From NCBI GenBank assembly GCA_902488455.1, contig CABTWG010000012.1, positions 1 through 24,858 of the forward strand: a DNA stretch of 24,858 bases, written 5' to 3'. Below are positions 15,375 through 23,407 of the stretch, one piece after another. The translations under genes and the position numbers were made by a program. The notes below the pieces were generated by a model that saw only the letters and a program-made list of their open reading frames with translations, was not told the DNA's origin and searched no databases. How positions within the stretch are numbered: the stretch's first letter is position 1; the number at the start of each line of letters is the position of its first letter. The stretch is from an uncultured Peptoniphilus sp. Its GTDB lineage: Bacteria > Bacillota > Clostridia > Tissierellales > Peptoniphilaceae.

Positions 15375-17429
15375 ATGAAAAAATTTACGAAATTTATATC
15401 TCATCATCCTAAATTAGTTTTTGTGGTGATGAGTTTTCTTCTTATTCCGTCTTTTATCGGTTATAAAATGACTGGAGTAAATTATGATATTTTGACCTAC
15501 CTTCCTGACGATCTAAAGTCTACACAGGGTCAAAAAATTTTAGACAGCGAGTTTAAAAATGCAGCCACTGGGATGCTTATTTTGGAGGGGTCGGATCATG
15601 ATGCAGACGCCCTTCGTGAAGAAATTTTAAAGATAGATGGCGTTGAAGATGTGATTTCAAAATCATCTACTGTTGGAGACATGATCCCAAAAGAGTTTTT
15701 GCCTGATGATATAAAAGATGTCTTCTATGCAAATGGCTCGACTCTTATGATCGTAAAGTTTAGCGAGTCAGCTTCCTCTTTTACGACTATGTCTGCCATT
15801 GATCAGATCAAAGATATAGAGTCAAATGAGAAATACTTAAGTGGGATTTCATCTCTCGTAAAAGATACTAAGGATATCATCGACAACGAGACGCCTATAT
15901 ATGTTCTTTTAGCTGTGGCTTTAGGGCTTATTATTTTGTCTCTTACCAATGAATCTACTGTGATACCTTTTGTATTTATAATTACCATAGGATATGCGGT
16001 TTTATACAATTTTGGAACTAATATATTTTTAGGTGAGATCTCATATATTACAAAGGCTATTGCAGCTGTACTTCAGCTGGCAGTAACTATGGACTATTCG
16101 ATCTTTCTTTACCACAGATATGTAGAAGAAAAATCTTCCCACGATAATAAATATGATGCAATGGATGTGGCTATTCAAAAGACTATATCTTCACTATTTG
16201 CATCTTCACTTACAACTTTTGCAGGGTTTATTGTTTTAATCCTGATGAGACTTGGACTTGGTAAAGATATTGGACTTGTAATGAGTAAGGGAGTCTTGAT
16301 AGGGCTTATAGTTACGGTTACACTTCTTCCTGCAATGCTTTTAATAGTAGAAAAGCTTGTAAATAGGTACAACCACAAGGTACTTCTTCCTTCTTTTGAA
16401 AAACTTGCGGATTTTAATATGAAGCATAAAAAAGCATTGGCAATGGTGTTTATATTATTATTTATTCCTGCAGTATATGGAGCTAGAAATACAAAACTCT
16501 ACTACAACTTAGACAGATCTCTTCCACAGGATCTCGATTCCATAGTTGCCCTTAATAAGATGAAAAAAGATTATGATATGGCATCTACTCATTTTATAGT
16601 TGTAAAAGATGATCTTTCAAGTTCGGATTTAAATGGACTTATAGATGAATTAAAAGATGTAGATGGAGTAAATTCTGTTTTAAGTACAAATTCTGTAACA
16701 GGAGTTATGTTTCCTCAAGATATGCTTCCAGACAAAGTTAAAAATAATTTTTCAAAAGGCGGCTATGAGATGATAATGGTAAATTCTAAATACCAAACTG
16801 CATCTTCAGAAGTTAGAGAGCAGATAAATTCGATTAGAAGAATTATTGAAAAATATGATAAGGATGGATATTTAACTGGAGAAGCTGTGCTTACAGATGA
16901 CCTTACAGATATATCTTCAAAAGATTTCAAGGTTGTAAACATTGCATCTATTGCAATTGTTTTTTTAATCATTGCACTGGTGTTTAAATCAATAGGTATT
17001 CCAATAGTTTTGATACTTGCGATAGAAATAGCAATTCAAATAAATATGGGAATTCCTTACTATTTAAATCAAACAATTCCATTTATAACTTCTATAATAA
17101 TAGGCGTTATCCAACTTGGATCCACCATTGACTATTCAATACTTCTAACCAATAGATTCTTGCACGAGTATGAATTAAGTGGTGAAGTGGATGATGCTCT
17201 TCGAATTGCAGTTAAAGAAACTTCCAAATCCATAGTTACATCAGCCCTTTCATTTATGGCTGCAACGATTGGAGTTGGAATCTATTCAAAGATGGAAATA
17301 GTTTCAACTATTTGTACCTTCCTTGCAAGAGGTGCAATCATAAGTATGACGGTAATTATACTTCTTTTACCAGCTATTATATCGGTAACATTTCCATTTA
17401 TTAAAAAGACGACAAAGGGATTAAATTAA
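15375..17429 (+). CDS. MMPL-family (RND superfamily) transporter
   Basis: This 684-residue proton-driven exporter of lipids or amphiphiles is built as two homologous halves. Each half has one helix (about 13-33 and 352-370), a large extracytoplasmic domain (about 35-172 and 372-520) and a five-helix bundle. The proton-relay Asp-Tyr pairs known from mycobacterial MmpL3 are conserved in both halves: TMDYSIF (Asp240-Tyr241) and TIDYSIL (Asp586-Tyr587). The protein therefore looks active. It lies between the TetR gene (9 bp) and the secreted glycine-heptad protein gene (11 bp), strongly suggesting a three-gene operon. The substrate is unknown. AGTGGTGTT before the ATG gives a modest ribosome site. 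Confidence 0.93.
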   Translation: MKKFTKFISHHPKLVFVVMSFLLIPSFIGYKMTGVNYDILTYLPDDLKSTQGQKILDSEFKNAATGMLILEGSDHDADALREEILKIDGVEDVISKSSTVGDMIPKEFLPDDIKDVFYANGSTLMIVKFSESASSFTTMSAIDQIKDIESNEKYLSGISSLVKDTKDIIDNETPIYVLLAVALGLIILSLTNESTVIPFVFIITIGYAVLYNFGTNIFLGEISYITKAIAAVLQLAVTMDYSIFLYHRYVEEKSSHDNKYDAMDVAIQKTISSLFASSLTTFAGFIVLILMRLGLGKDIGLVMSKGVLIGLIVTVTLLPAMLLIVEKLVNRYNHKVLLPSFEKLADFNMKHKKALAMVFILLFIPAVYGARNTKLYYNLDRSLPQDLDSIVALNKMKKDYDMASTHFIVVKDDLSSSDLNGLIDELKDVDGVNSVLSTNSVTGVMFPQDMLPDKVKNNFSKGGYEMIMVNSKYQTASSEVREQINSIRRIIEKYDKDGYLTGEAVLTDDLTDISSKDFKVVNIASIAIVFLIIALVFKSIGIPIVLILAIEIAIQINMGIPYYLNQTIPFITSIIIGVIQLGSTIDYSILLTNRFLHEYELSGEVDDALRIAVKETSKSIVTSALSFMAATIGVGIYSKMEIVSTICTFLARGAIISMTVIILLLPAIISVTFPFIKKTTKGLN

Positions 17430-17440
17430 AGGAGAATAAA

Positions 17441-19867
17441 ATGAATAACAATGTAAAAAGAGTAGTTGCTGGAGCTCTCGCATGCACAATCATGCTTCCA
17501 ACAGCAGCTTTTGCAAACTCAAACATAATAAATAAATCTGAAACAGTATATGTAATTAAAAACGACGGTGAAATAAGAGACAAGACCGTATCAGTTTGGC
17601 TAAATTCAGAAGAAAATATAAGAGCAAAAGATAAAACTGATCTTGAAAATATAAAAAATCTAAAGACCGATGAAGAGGTAAATCCTGAAAATGGAGTTAT
17701 AAATTGGAACGAAGACAAGAAGGACATCTACTACCAAGGAAAGAGTGAAAAAGATCTTCCAGTAGATGTAAATATCAAATACTTTTTAGATAGCAAAGAA
17801 ATTAAATCCAGCGAACTTAAGGGTAAGTCTGGCCATTTAAAAATAGAAATCGATGCAGAAAATAAAACATTTGAAATAAAAAAAATAAATGGCAAGAATA
17901 AAAAAGTATACGCCCCATTTACAGTTTTAAGTGTAATGAGTTTTGATTCAGAAATAGCAAATAATATAGAAGCAAAAGATTCTAAAGTTGTAAAAGATGG
18001 CAAGAATGAAATAGTAACTACAGTCTTAACTCCAGGACTTAAAGAAAATTTTGAAGACATTTTAGAAGATATTCAAATGGAAGAATTTAGAAATAGCACC
18101 ACCATTGAAATGGATGTAGTTGATTATAATCCTGTAGAAGCATATGTGGTAATTTCAAATGAACTATTCCAAAACAAGTTAGATATAGAATCAATAGACA
18201 AACTTCGTGACGGAGTAAGAGAATTAGAAGACAATTCTCAAAAGCTTGTGGACGCATCTGTCAAACTTTCCAAAGCACAAGGCGAACTAAATAGTGGGAT
18301 AGCTAAAATGGGAGATGGAGCCAAGAAGCTAGAAGATGGCTCAAAAGAACTATACAATAAATCAGGCGAACTTGAAAATAAATTTGATGAAGTAATAGAA
18401 AAGATAAAACCGGTTCCAGAATATGCTGCCAAGATGGATGACGGAGGTAGTAAACTTTCAACAGGCATTACAAAATACACAGAAGCAGTTGGAAAGATGA
18501 ATGAAAACACTGGCAAAATGGTTGACGGTGCAGGCAAACTTAGAAAAGGTTCAGAAGATCTCGATGAAGGATTGGGCAAACTTAAAATGGCAACTTCTCA
18601 GCTTAGAGAAGGATCTTCAAAACTATCAAAGGTAAACGACTTAAAAGATAATCTTACCAAGAAATTAATGGAGTTAAAAGCTGGAATAGGAGAGCTAAGC
18701 GTAGGAGCAAGTAGTCTTCACCAAGGATTAAAACAAGCATCACAAGGTGCAAACGAACTATCTCAAAAAAATGCGGCATTAAATGGAGCAATCCAAGAAA
18801 TGAACTCTAAAGTTCAAGGAATAACTGGAGCAGATCTATCTGGAATGTCAAACCTAGATGTATCACCTGATTTACAAAATATAGGTGCAAATGCAGCATC
18901 TATTGGAAATAACTTGGCAGAAGTACAAAACGCGGTAGCAATCCTAAGTCAAGTGGAAGATCCTACAGGACAAGTACAACAAGCGATTGGGATACTTGCA
19001 GGAGCATCTCAAAATATAGGCGCAAATGCACAAGGCATCGCAGGATCTACAAAGAGTGTAGGATCTAAGCTAGAATCACTTCAAAACCTAAGCGGAAGCC
19101 TCGGAAATATATCTTCACAAATAGAAGAATTACAAACAAATATGGGTAGAGTTGCGGCAGCTTCAAATGGAATAAATGGAGGAATGGAAAAACTTTCTTC
19201 AAGTCTAAATGAATTGGAAACTGGAACAGGCAGAATCTCTGGAGGACTCCAAACGATAGATGCATCTCTTGAAAAAGGAATGTCAGAAGTAAATAATGGA
19301 ATGGATCTATCCGAATTAAATAAACTTAGTGAATCACTAGTTAAACTTGACGATGCAACTGGACAACTAAAGGAAGGTTCACAAAAGCTAAGGGCAGGCA
19401 CAGAAGAAAGTGAAGCCGGAGTAGAAAAACTAGCCCAAGCAATAAATGAACTAGATAGCAATTCTGAAAAACTAAATTCAGGAGCAAACGAACTCTCTAA
19501 CGGACTTCATGAATTTAAAGAAAAATCCAAAATGCTAAATGATTTTCCAAAGATTAAAACAGAAGGATTAGAACCAATGAGAGAAGGAATCGGAAGATTA
19601 AGCGATGGAATAACTACACTTAACGAAGGCACCATAAAACTTGAAAATGGAAGCGTAGAAATCGACACAGCCATGAAGACATTTAGCGAAAAGCTACAAG
19701 AATTTAAACAAAAGGGAATCGATGAACTGGACAATAAGACGAGAGAACTTCCTGAGTTTAAAGAAATCGTAGATGAGATGAATAAACTTGCGAAAGAAGA
19801 ATCTTCATTTACAGGAACAACAGAAGGCTTTGAAACTAAGTTTAGAATAATAGAAAAGATAAAATAA
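17441..19867 (+). CDS. secreted protein with xxxLxxG heptad repeats (YhgE-like), MMPL partner
   Basis: This 808-residue protein has a clear signal peptide, cleaved after the TAAFA near residue 25. A ~220-residue beta-type domain follows, then about 500 residues of coiled-coil sequence. In the coil, Gly recurs at heptad spacing (MGDGAKKLEDGSKEL, LSTGITKY, KLRKGSEDL, LRAGTEE), the xxxLxxG pattern best known from YhgE/Pip proteins. Two glycine-poor Gln/Asn/Ser-rich stretches interrupt it around residues 450-560. Unlike YhgE, no membrane helix is seen after the signal peptide. It may therefore be an extracytoplasmic rod that works with the MMPL exporter, a division of labour that other Firmicutes achieve by fusion. 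This role is inference. GGAG lies upstream of the ATG and a terminator follows the stop. Confidence 0.8.
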   Translation: MNNNVKRVVAGALACTIMLPTAAFANSNIINKSETVYVIKNDGEIRDKTVSVWLNSEENIRAKDKTDLENIKNLKTDEEVNPENGVINWNEDKKDIYYQGKSEKDLPVDVNIKYFLDSKEIKSSELKGKSGHLKIEIDAENKTFEIKKINGKNKKVYAPFTVLSVMSFDSEIANNIEAKDSKVVKDGKNEIVTTVLTPGLKENFEDILEDIQMEEFRNSTTIEMDVVDYNPVEAYVVISNELFQNKLDIESIDKLRDGVRELEDNSQKLVDASVKLSKAQGELNSGIAKMGDGAKKLEDGSKELYNKSGELENKFDEVIEKIKPVPEYAAKMDDGGSKLSTGITKYTEAVGKMNENTGKMVDGAGKLRKGSEDLDEGLGKLKMATSQLREGSSKLSKVNDLKDNLTKKLMELKAGIGELSVGASSLHQGLKQASQGANELSQKNAALNGAIQEMNSKVQGITGADLSGMSNLDVSPDLQNIGANAASIGNNLAEVQNAVAILSQVEDPTGQVQQAIGILAGASQNIGANAQGIAGSTKSVGSKLESLQNLSGSLGNISSQIEELQTNMGRVAAASNGINGGMEKLSSSLNELETGTGRISGGLQTIDASLEKGMSEVNNGMDLSELNKLSESLVKLDDATGQLKEGSQKLRAGTEESEAGVEKLAQAINELDSNSEKLNSGANELSNGLHEFKEKSKMLNDFPKIKTEGLEPMREGIGRLSDGITTLNEGTIKLENGSVEIDTAMKTFSEKLQEFKQKGIDELDNKTRELPEFKEIVDEMNKLAKEESSFTGTTEGFETKFRIIEKIK

Positions 19868-19885
19868 TAGAAAATAATTCACCTT

Positions 19886-19917
19886 GACTCCGGAGCAAGA
19901 CTTCGGGGTCCTTTTTT
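19886..19917 (+). terminator. intrinsic terminator of the tetR-MMPL operon
   Basis: A 10-bp stem pairs GACTCCGGAG (19886-19895) with CTTCGGGGTC (19901-19910), with two G-T pairs, a five-base loop and six T (19912-19917). It follows the stop by 18 bp. Confidence 0.9.
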
Positions 19918-19924
19918 ATAGAAA

Positions 19925-20384
19925 TTGAGGCGGACATCTATCAAGAATTAATAAATACTATATAGTATCCCTTCAAGGCTTTTAAATCTTCGACACTAAA
20001 AGCGCCGTCTTTTGGATAGCCTTTGTACCAGGTAACTTCTCCTCTGTAGGTAACTTCTACAGTTCCATTGACATAATAATTGTCGTAGTTTATTCCTATT
20101 GCGTAAAGAGTACCTTCGACTTGTCCGTCATCGTAATCGATTGACCTTGGATAGTCGAAGTCTTTTCCATAAGTTTTTTTGATTTGCTCAAATCTTTTGT
20201 ACTCACCGTTAACTACATAGATGTCGCCTTTTGACGTATCAGTTTTAAGTGATTTGTTGTCAAAGCTTCTCGCATCTACACTTAAGCTAGTAGTAATTAA
20301 TGAAAGCATAAGTAGAAGAGCAAATGCTATTCTTCTAAATTTCATAACTGCCTCCATATGTTAGATAGATAGTTTCCGCCTCAA
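19925..20384. repeat. inverted repeat bracketing a small secreted-protein gene
   Basis: TTGAGGCGGA at 19925-19934 is matched perfectly in reverse complement by TCCGCCTCAA at 20375-20384. Seven further bases match inside (ATCTATC 19936-19942 against GATAGAT 20364-20370) after a 1- versus 4-base offset. The arms enclose exactly one gene; the left arm touches its stop codon and the right arm sits at its presumed transcription start. No flanking target duplication was seen. Confidence 0.7.
19941..20345 (-). CDS. small secreted protein of unknown function
   Basis: I do not recognise this family. The start is placed at the ATG at 20345 (134 residues), which has GGAGGC four to five bases upstream; an in-frame ATG four codons earlier overlaps that site. 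The N-terminus is a textbook signal peptide: MKFRR, then a Leu/Ala core, with cleavage likely near VDARS, residue 23-27. The mature ~108 residues are rich in Tyr, Asp and Gly and beta-like, with repeated Tyr-X-Gly and Tyr-Asp motifs (YVNGTVEVTYRGEVTWYKGY). There are no cysteines, LPXTG motif or repeat domain. It is the only minus-strand gene in the right arm beyond the rpmH module, and it is framed by an inverted repeat. Confidence 0.75.
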   Translation of the reverse strand: MKFRRIAFALLLMLSLITTSLSVDARSFDNKSLKTDTSKGDIYVVNGEYKRFEQIKKTYGKDFDYPRSIDYDDGQVEGTLYAIGINYDNYYVNGTVEVTYRGEVTWYKGYPKDGAFSVEDLKALKGYYIVFINS

Positions 20385-20388
20385 AATG

Positions 20389-20397
20389 AGTATATCA
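20389..20397 (-). promoter_or_regulatory. extended -10 promoter of the small secreted-protein gene
   Basis: On the minus strand TGATATACT (20397-20389) is a TGn-TATACT extended -10; no good -35 is seen 17 nt upstream. Transcription would begin near 20382, inside the right arm of the inverted repeat. Confidence 0.5.
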
Positions 20398-20436
20398 CAA
20401 AAAAACAGACCACAGGAAATTTATTTAAAATTCCCC

Positions 20437-20465
20437 TTGAAATTTATCTAAAAGAGGCGTAAAAT
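20437..20465 (+). promoter_or_regulatory. sigma-A promoter of the uracil permease gene
   Basis: TTGAAA (20437-20442) and TAAAAT (20460-20465) are separated by exactly 17 nt. The leader to the ATG at 20491 is about 20 nt, too short for a PyrR-type attenuator or a riboswitch. Confidence 0.75.
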
Positions 20466-20490
20466 TAATAAAAATGTCTAGGAGGTTATC

Positions 20491-21741
20491 ATGGAAAAAA
20501 CATATTCAAGTTCTAAATCTATAGAAGTTACAAAATCTATAAAAAAAGTAACGCTAGCTCTACAACATATGATTGCTATGTTTGGTGCTACTGTTTTAGT
20601 TCCCCTTTTAACAGGGTTTGATGTTTCAACTTCACTAATGTGCGCAGGGATAGGTACTCTTATTTTTCACTTATGTACGAAAAAGAAGGTACCTGTTTTT
20701 TTAGGTTCATCTTTCGCATTTATACCAGTTATTCAGTCTGTCGCTAAATCCTATGGTTCTTTGGCATACGCTCAAGGAGGGATTATGGTGGCAGGCTTTA
20801 TTTATGTAATCTTGTCTCTATTTATTAAAAAAATCGGAGTAAATAGAATCACCAAGTATTTCCCAGCTCAAGTAGTAGGTCCTATGGTCATAGTAATAGG
20901 TTTTAATCTTCTACCTACTGCAATTTCGATGGCAAGCTCAAACTATATCGCATCCATCGTTACATTTACAGCTTGCGTTCTCTTAACGAGATTTTCAAAA
21001 GGTTTTACAAAACAACTTGCAATTATAATATCTGTAACCATCGGTTACCTTTTGAGTCTAAGACTTGGAATAGTAGATCTTACACCACTTAAGAGTGCAG
21101 AGTTTTTAAGACTACCACCAATCACTCTTCCTAAGTTTAGCCTCGGCGCAATATTTACCATAGCACCGGTTGTAATAGCTGTATTTATGGAACACATCGG
21201 AGATATAACAACAAATTCCCAAGTAGTTGGAGAAAACTTTATGGAAGATCCAGGACTAAATAGAACACTACTTGGCGATGGACTTGCAACGATGATTGCA
21301 GGTATGATTGGAGGTCCTGCAAACACAACCTACGGAGAAAACACAGGAGTGCTCGCTCTTACAAAGAATTATGATCCATCAGTTCTAAGACTTGCAGCAG
21401 TCTTTGCGATAATCCTAGGTTGCGTCGGATATATTGGAGGATTTTTACAAACCATTCCTACTGCAGTTATGGGTGGAATATCAGTCATACTTTTCTCAAT
21501 GATCGCTCTTGTAGGATTTAAAACCATAAAGAATTCAAAAATGGATTATAATTTAAAAAATATAATAACAATGGCAAGCATAATCATTATAGGTCTTGGA
21601 CCAAACTTTGGACTGAATATAGGAATAAAGATCACCGATATGGTCAGCCTATCAGGACTATCACTAGCAGCAATAGCAGGAATTGTAATAAATGTAGCAT
21701 TCACCATCTATGAAAACAAAATAATGAAAGAAACAATGTGA
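20491..21741 (+). CDS. uracil/xanthine permease, NCS2 family (UraA/PyrP type)
   Basis: This 416-residue proton-coupled nucleobase importer has about 14 predicted membrane segments. The UraA substrate residues are conserved: Glu and His in AVFMEHIGDITT (about 233-240) and Glu in NTTYGENTGV (about 285). The N-terminal LALQHMIAMFGATVLVPLLTG block is typical for uracil permeases. NCS2 xanthine/uric acid members are the alternative, but YGENTG favours uracil. AGGAGG lies upstream of the ATG and the gene has its own promoter. No pyr genes are nearby, so salvage uptake is the likely role. Confidence 0.9.
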   Translation: MEKTYSSSKSIEVTKSIKKVTLALQHMIAMFGATVLVPLLTGFDVSTSLMCAGIGTLIFHLCTKKKVPVFLGSSFAFIPVIQSVAKSYGSLAYAQGGIMVAGFIYVILSLFIKKIGVNRITKYFPAQVVGPMVIVIGFNLLPTAISMASSNYIASIVTFTACVLLTRFSKGFTKQLAIIISVTIGYLLSLRLGIVDLTPLKSAEFLRLPPITLPKFSLGAIFTIAPVVIAVFMEHIGDITTNSQVVGENFMEDPGLNRTLLGDGLATMIAGMIGGPANTTYGENTGVLALTKNYDPSVLRLAAVFAIILGCVGYIGGFLQTIPTAVMGGISVILFSMIALVGFKTIKNSKMDYNLKNIITMASIIIIGLGPNFGLNIGIKITDMVSLSGLSLAAIAGIVINVAFTIYENKIMKETM

Positions 21742-21775
21742 AATTAATTGTCGCAGATTTAATTAAAATATTTTT

Positions 21776-21818
21776 AAAATACCTCCTTTAGTATATAATT
21801 ATTAAAAGGAGGTTTTTT
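21776..21818 (+). terminator. terminator-like hairpin whose 3' arm is the next gene's ribosome site
   Basis: ACCTCCTTT (21781-21789) is perfectly complementary to AAAGGAGGT (21805-21813), followed by TTTTTT (21813-21818) and then directly the ATG at 21819. It has the form of an intrinsic terminator for the uracil permease transcript, but its descending arm is the only Shine-Dalgarno sequence of the NSS gene. Read-through RNA would bury that site. Confidence 0.75.
21794..21799 (+). promoter_or_regulatory. candidate -10 box of the NSS transporter gene, in the hairpin loop
   Basis: A perfect TATAAT lies between the hairpin arms, with TTTTTA (21771-21776) 17 nt upstream as a weak -35. Transcription would start near 21806, giving a leader of about 13 nt that lacks the complementary left arm, so its ribosome site would be free. 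Confidence 0.45.
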
Positions 21819-23126
21819 ATGAAAGAAAACAACGAAGGATTTAGCTCGATACTCGGTTTTATCATGGTGGCTATAGGCCTTGCACTAGGAATCGGATCCC
21901 TTTGGAGATTTCCATACGTAGTCGGAGAAAACGGTGGAGCCATATTTATATTTATGTATATTGCAATAATACTTATTATAGGAATTCCACTTATGACTGC
22001 AGAAGTAACCATCGGGTTTAAAACTCAAAGAACTGCAATAGATGCGTACAAAACTCTAAGCCCAGGAACAAAATGGTATTACGCAGGATACCTACATACC
22101 CTAGCGGCAATACTAATAGTAGGATACACAGCACCAATCTACGCTTGGATATTAAAATATATATCACTTTCAATAACGGGAGGATTTGCAGGCCTAGATA
22201 AGGATATGATCGTGAATCTGTTTAATGATTTCAACGCGGATAAGACTAAGGTCTATACATTTTTTATTGTGAACTTGGCCCTAAATGCGGTTGTAATCAT
22301 CTTTGGAATCCAAAACGGGATCGAAAGACTGTCTAAGATACTTATGCCAGTGCTATTTGCAATAATGGCAGTCATAATATTTTATGCAATAAGCCTCGAT
22401 ACCACAGGAGAAGGACTAAGATTCTTATTCACTCCAGATCCAAGCAAATTTTCAATTAAATCTGTAATCACCTGTCTTGGACAAGCTTTCTTTGCACTAG
22501 GACTTGCAATGCTCGGCTCAATGGTCTTTGGATCATATATAAAACAGAAGGATGAAAATATATTTAAGACATCTGCAATTATATGTGGAGCTCTTGTGCT
22601 TGCAGGAATATTTGCAGGAATGATGATACTTCCAATAGTATTTGCAACAGGACTTACACCGGGAGAAGGAGTTTCACTTACATTTTTGACTCTACCAAAC
22701 GCATTTAATGTAATCCCATATGGAAATATATTATCAGTTTTATTCTACTTTGGATTTTATATTGCAGCTTTTACATCTTCAGTTGGAGTGTTAGAAGCAA
22801 TAACAGGACAGTTTAGCGAAAAGTTTAATATACCTAGAAAAAAGGCATTATTAATAGCATTTTTAATCGTAGCAGTAATAGCATATGTATCAGTTAATAA
22901 TGATGCATTCTTTAGTTTTATAGACAATGTAGAATCAAACTACATCCTAGTAATAGGAGTGCTTTTAATAGCCCTATTTACAGGATATGTGTGGGGAATT
23001 GAAAACGCAATGGATGCAGCAAATATAAAGAACAAATTTATAAGAACATGGATGAAGATAAGTATAAAATATATTTCACCAGTGGTTATAATCGTAATCT
23101 TTATAAGTCAATTTATAAAATTCTAA
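21819..23126 (+). CDS. sodium-dependent transporter, NSS (SNF) family
   Basis: This 435-residue LeuT-fold symporter probably brings in an amino acid with Na+. The first helix carries the family signature in altered form (ALGIGSLWRFPYVVGENGG, 22-40). The position matching LeuT Asn27, a Na1-site ligand, is Ser27, and the usual GGGAF reads GGAIF. The later pattern GIPLMTAEVTIG (about 55-66) is standard. Eleven to twelve membrane segments can be traced. The AAAGGAGGT ribosome site lies in a hairpin, and a terminator follows the stop. The substrate cannot be predicted; bacterial members take up aromatic or branched amino acids. Confidence 0.9.
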   Translation: MKENNEGFSSILGFIMVAIGLALGIGSLWRFPYVVGENGGAIFIFMYIAIILIIGIPLMTAEVTIGFKTQRTAIDAYKTLSPGTKWYYAGYLHTLAAILIVGYTAPIYAWILKYISLSITGGFAGLDKDMIVNLFNDFNADKTKVYTFFIVNLALNAVVIIFGIQNGIERLSKILMPVLFAIMAVIIFYAISLDTTGEGLRFLFTPDPSKFSIKSVITCLGQAFFALGLAMLGSMVFGSYIKQKDENIFKTSAIICGALVLAGIFAGMMILPIVFATGLTPGEGVSLTFLTLPNAFNVIPYGNILSVLFYFGFYIAAFTSSVGVLEAITGQFSEKFNIPRKKALLIAFLIVAVIAYVSVNNDAFFSFIDNVESNYILVIGVLLIALFTGYVWGIENAMDAANIKNKFIRTWMKISIKYISPVVIIVIFISQFIKF

Positions 23127-23134
23127 TAATAAAG

Positions 23135-23162
23135 AATCGGCATTAAACGTGCCGATTTTTTT
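23135..23162 (+). terminator. intrinsic terminator after the NSS transporter gene
   Basis: AATCGGCA (23135-23142) pairs perfectly with TGCCGATT (23150-23157), with a seven-base loop and a run of seven T (23156-23162). The rest of the spacer to 23349 is extremely AT-rich; I see no riboswitch, T-box or ORF there. Confidence 0.9.
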
Positions 23163-23349
23163 GTTAAATACTCATAAGATACTATAAATCAGCAAAAATT
23201 TTAAAGAAAACAAAAATATTAAAAAAATAATAAAATAAAATATTTTAAACACAAATATATAAAATCATTTGAATAAGCCATAATGTACTTGAAAAAATTC
23301 TTGATTTCACTTTGTGTAAAATAGCCGGTGAAAACCTTTTACTTTATTG

Positions 23350-23378
23350 TTGAAAATTTAACATGATAAAGGTATAAT
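23350..23378 (+). promoter_or_regulatory. sigma-A promoter of the AGCS symporter gene
   Basis: TTGAAA (23350-23355) and a perfect TATAAT (23373-23378) are separated by 17 nt. Transcription should start near 23385, leaving a ~23-nt leader with AAGGAGG. This also argues against the earlier in-frame ATG at 23381. Confidence 0.85.
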
Positions 23379-23407
23379 GAATGTATCATAATAATAAGGA
23401 GGAAGAC

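Noticed and set aside
17731..19734. Several minus-strand frames of 66-126 codons opposite the heptad-repeat gene
   Set aside because: Ser/Phe/Leu-rich antisense shadows of a repetitive Glu/Lys/Gly-rich gene, with no ribosome sites or family resemblance.
20411..20432. GGAAATTT...AAAATTCC hairpin before the uracil permease gene
   Set aside because: It has a central mismatch, an A-T-rich stem and no T run, and it lies upstream of the sigma-A promoter; chance pairing is likely.
23163..23349. Possible riboswitch, T-box or small RNA upstream of the AGCS gene
   Set aside because: The sequence is almost pure A/T with no stable stems, no T-box motif, and lies upstream of the mapped promoter, so it would not be in the leader.
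23381..23407. Nine-codon upstream start for the AGCS symporter
   Set aside because: The codon lies at or before the expected transcription start and lacks a ribosome site; the ATG at 23408 has AAGGAGG.
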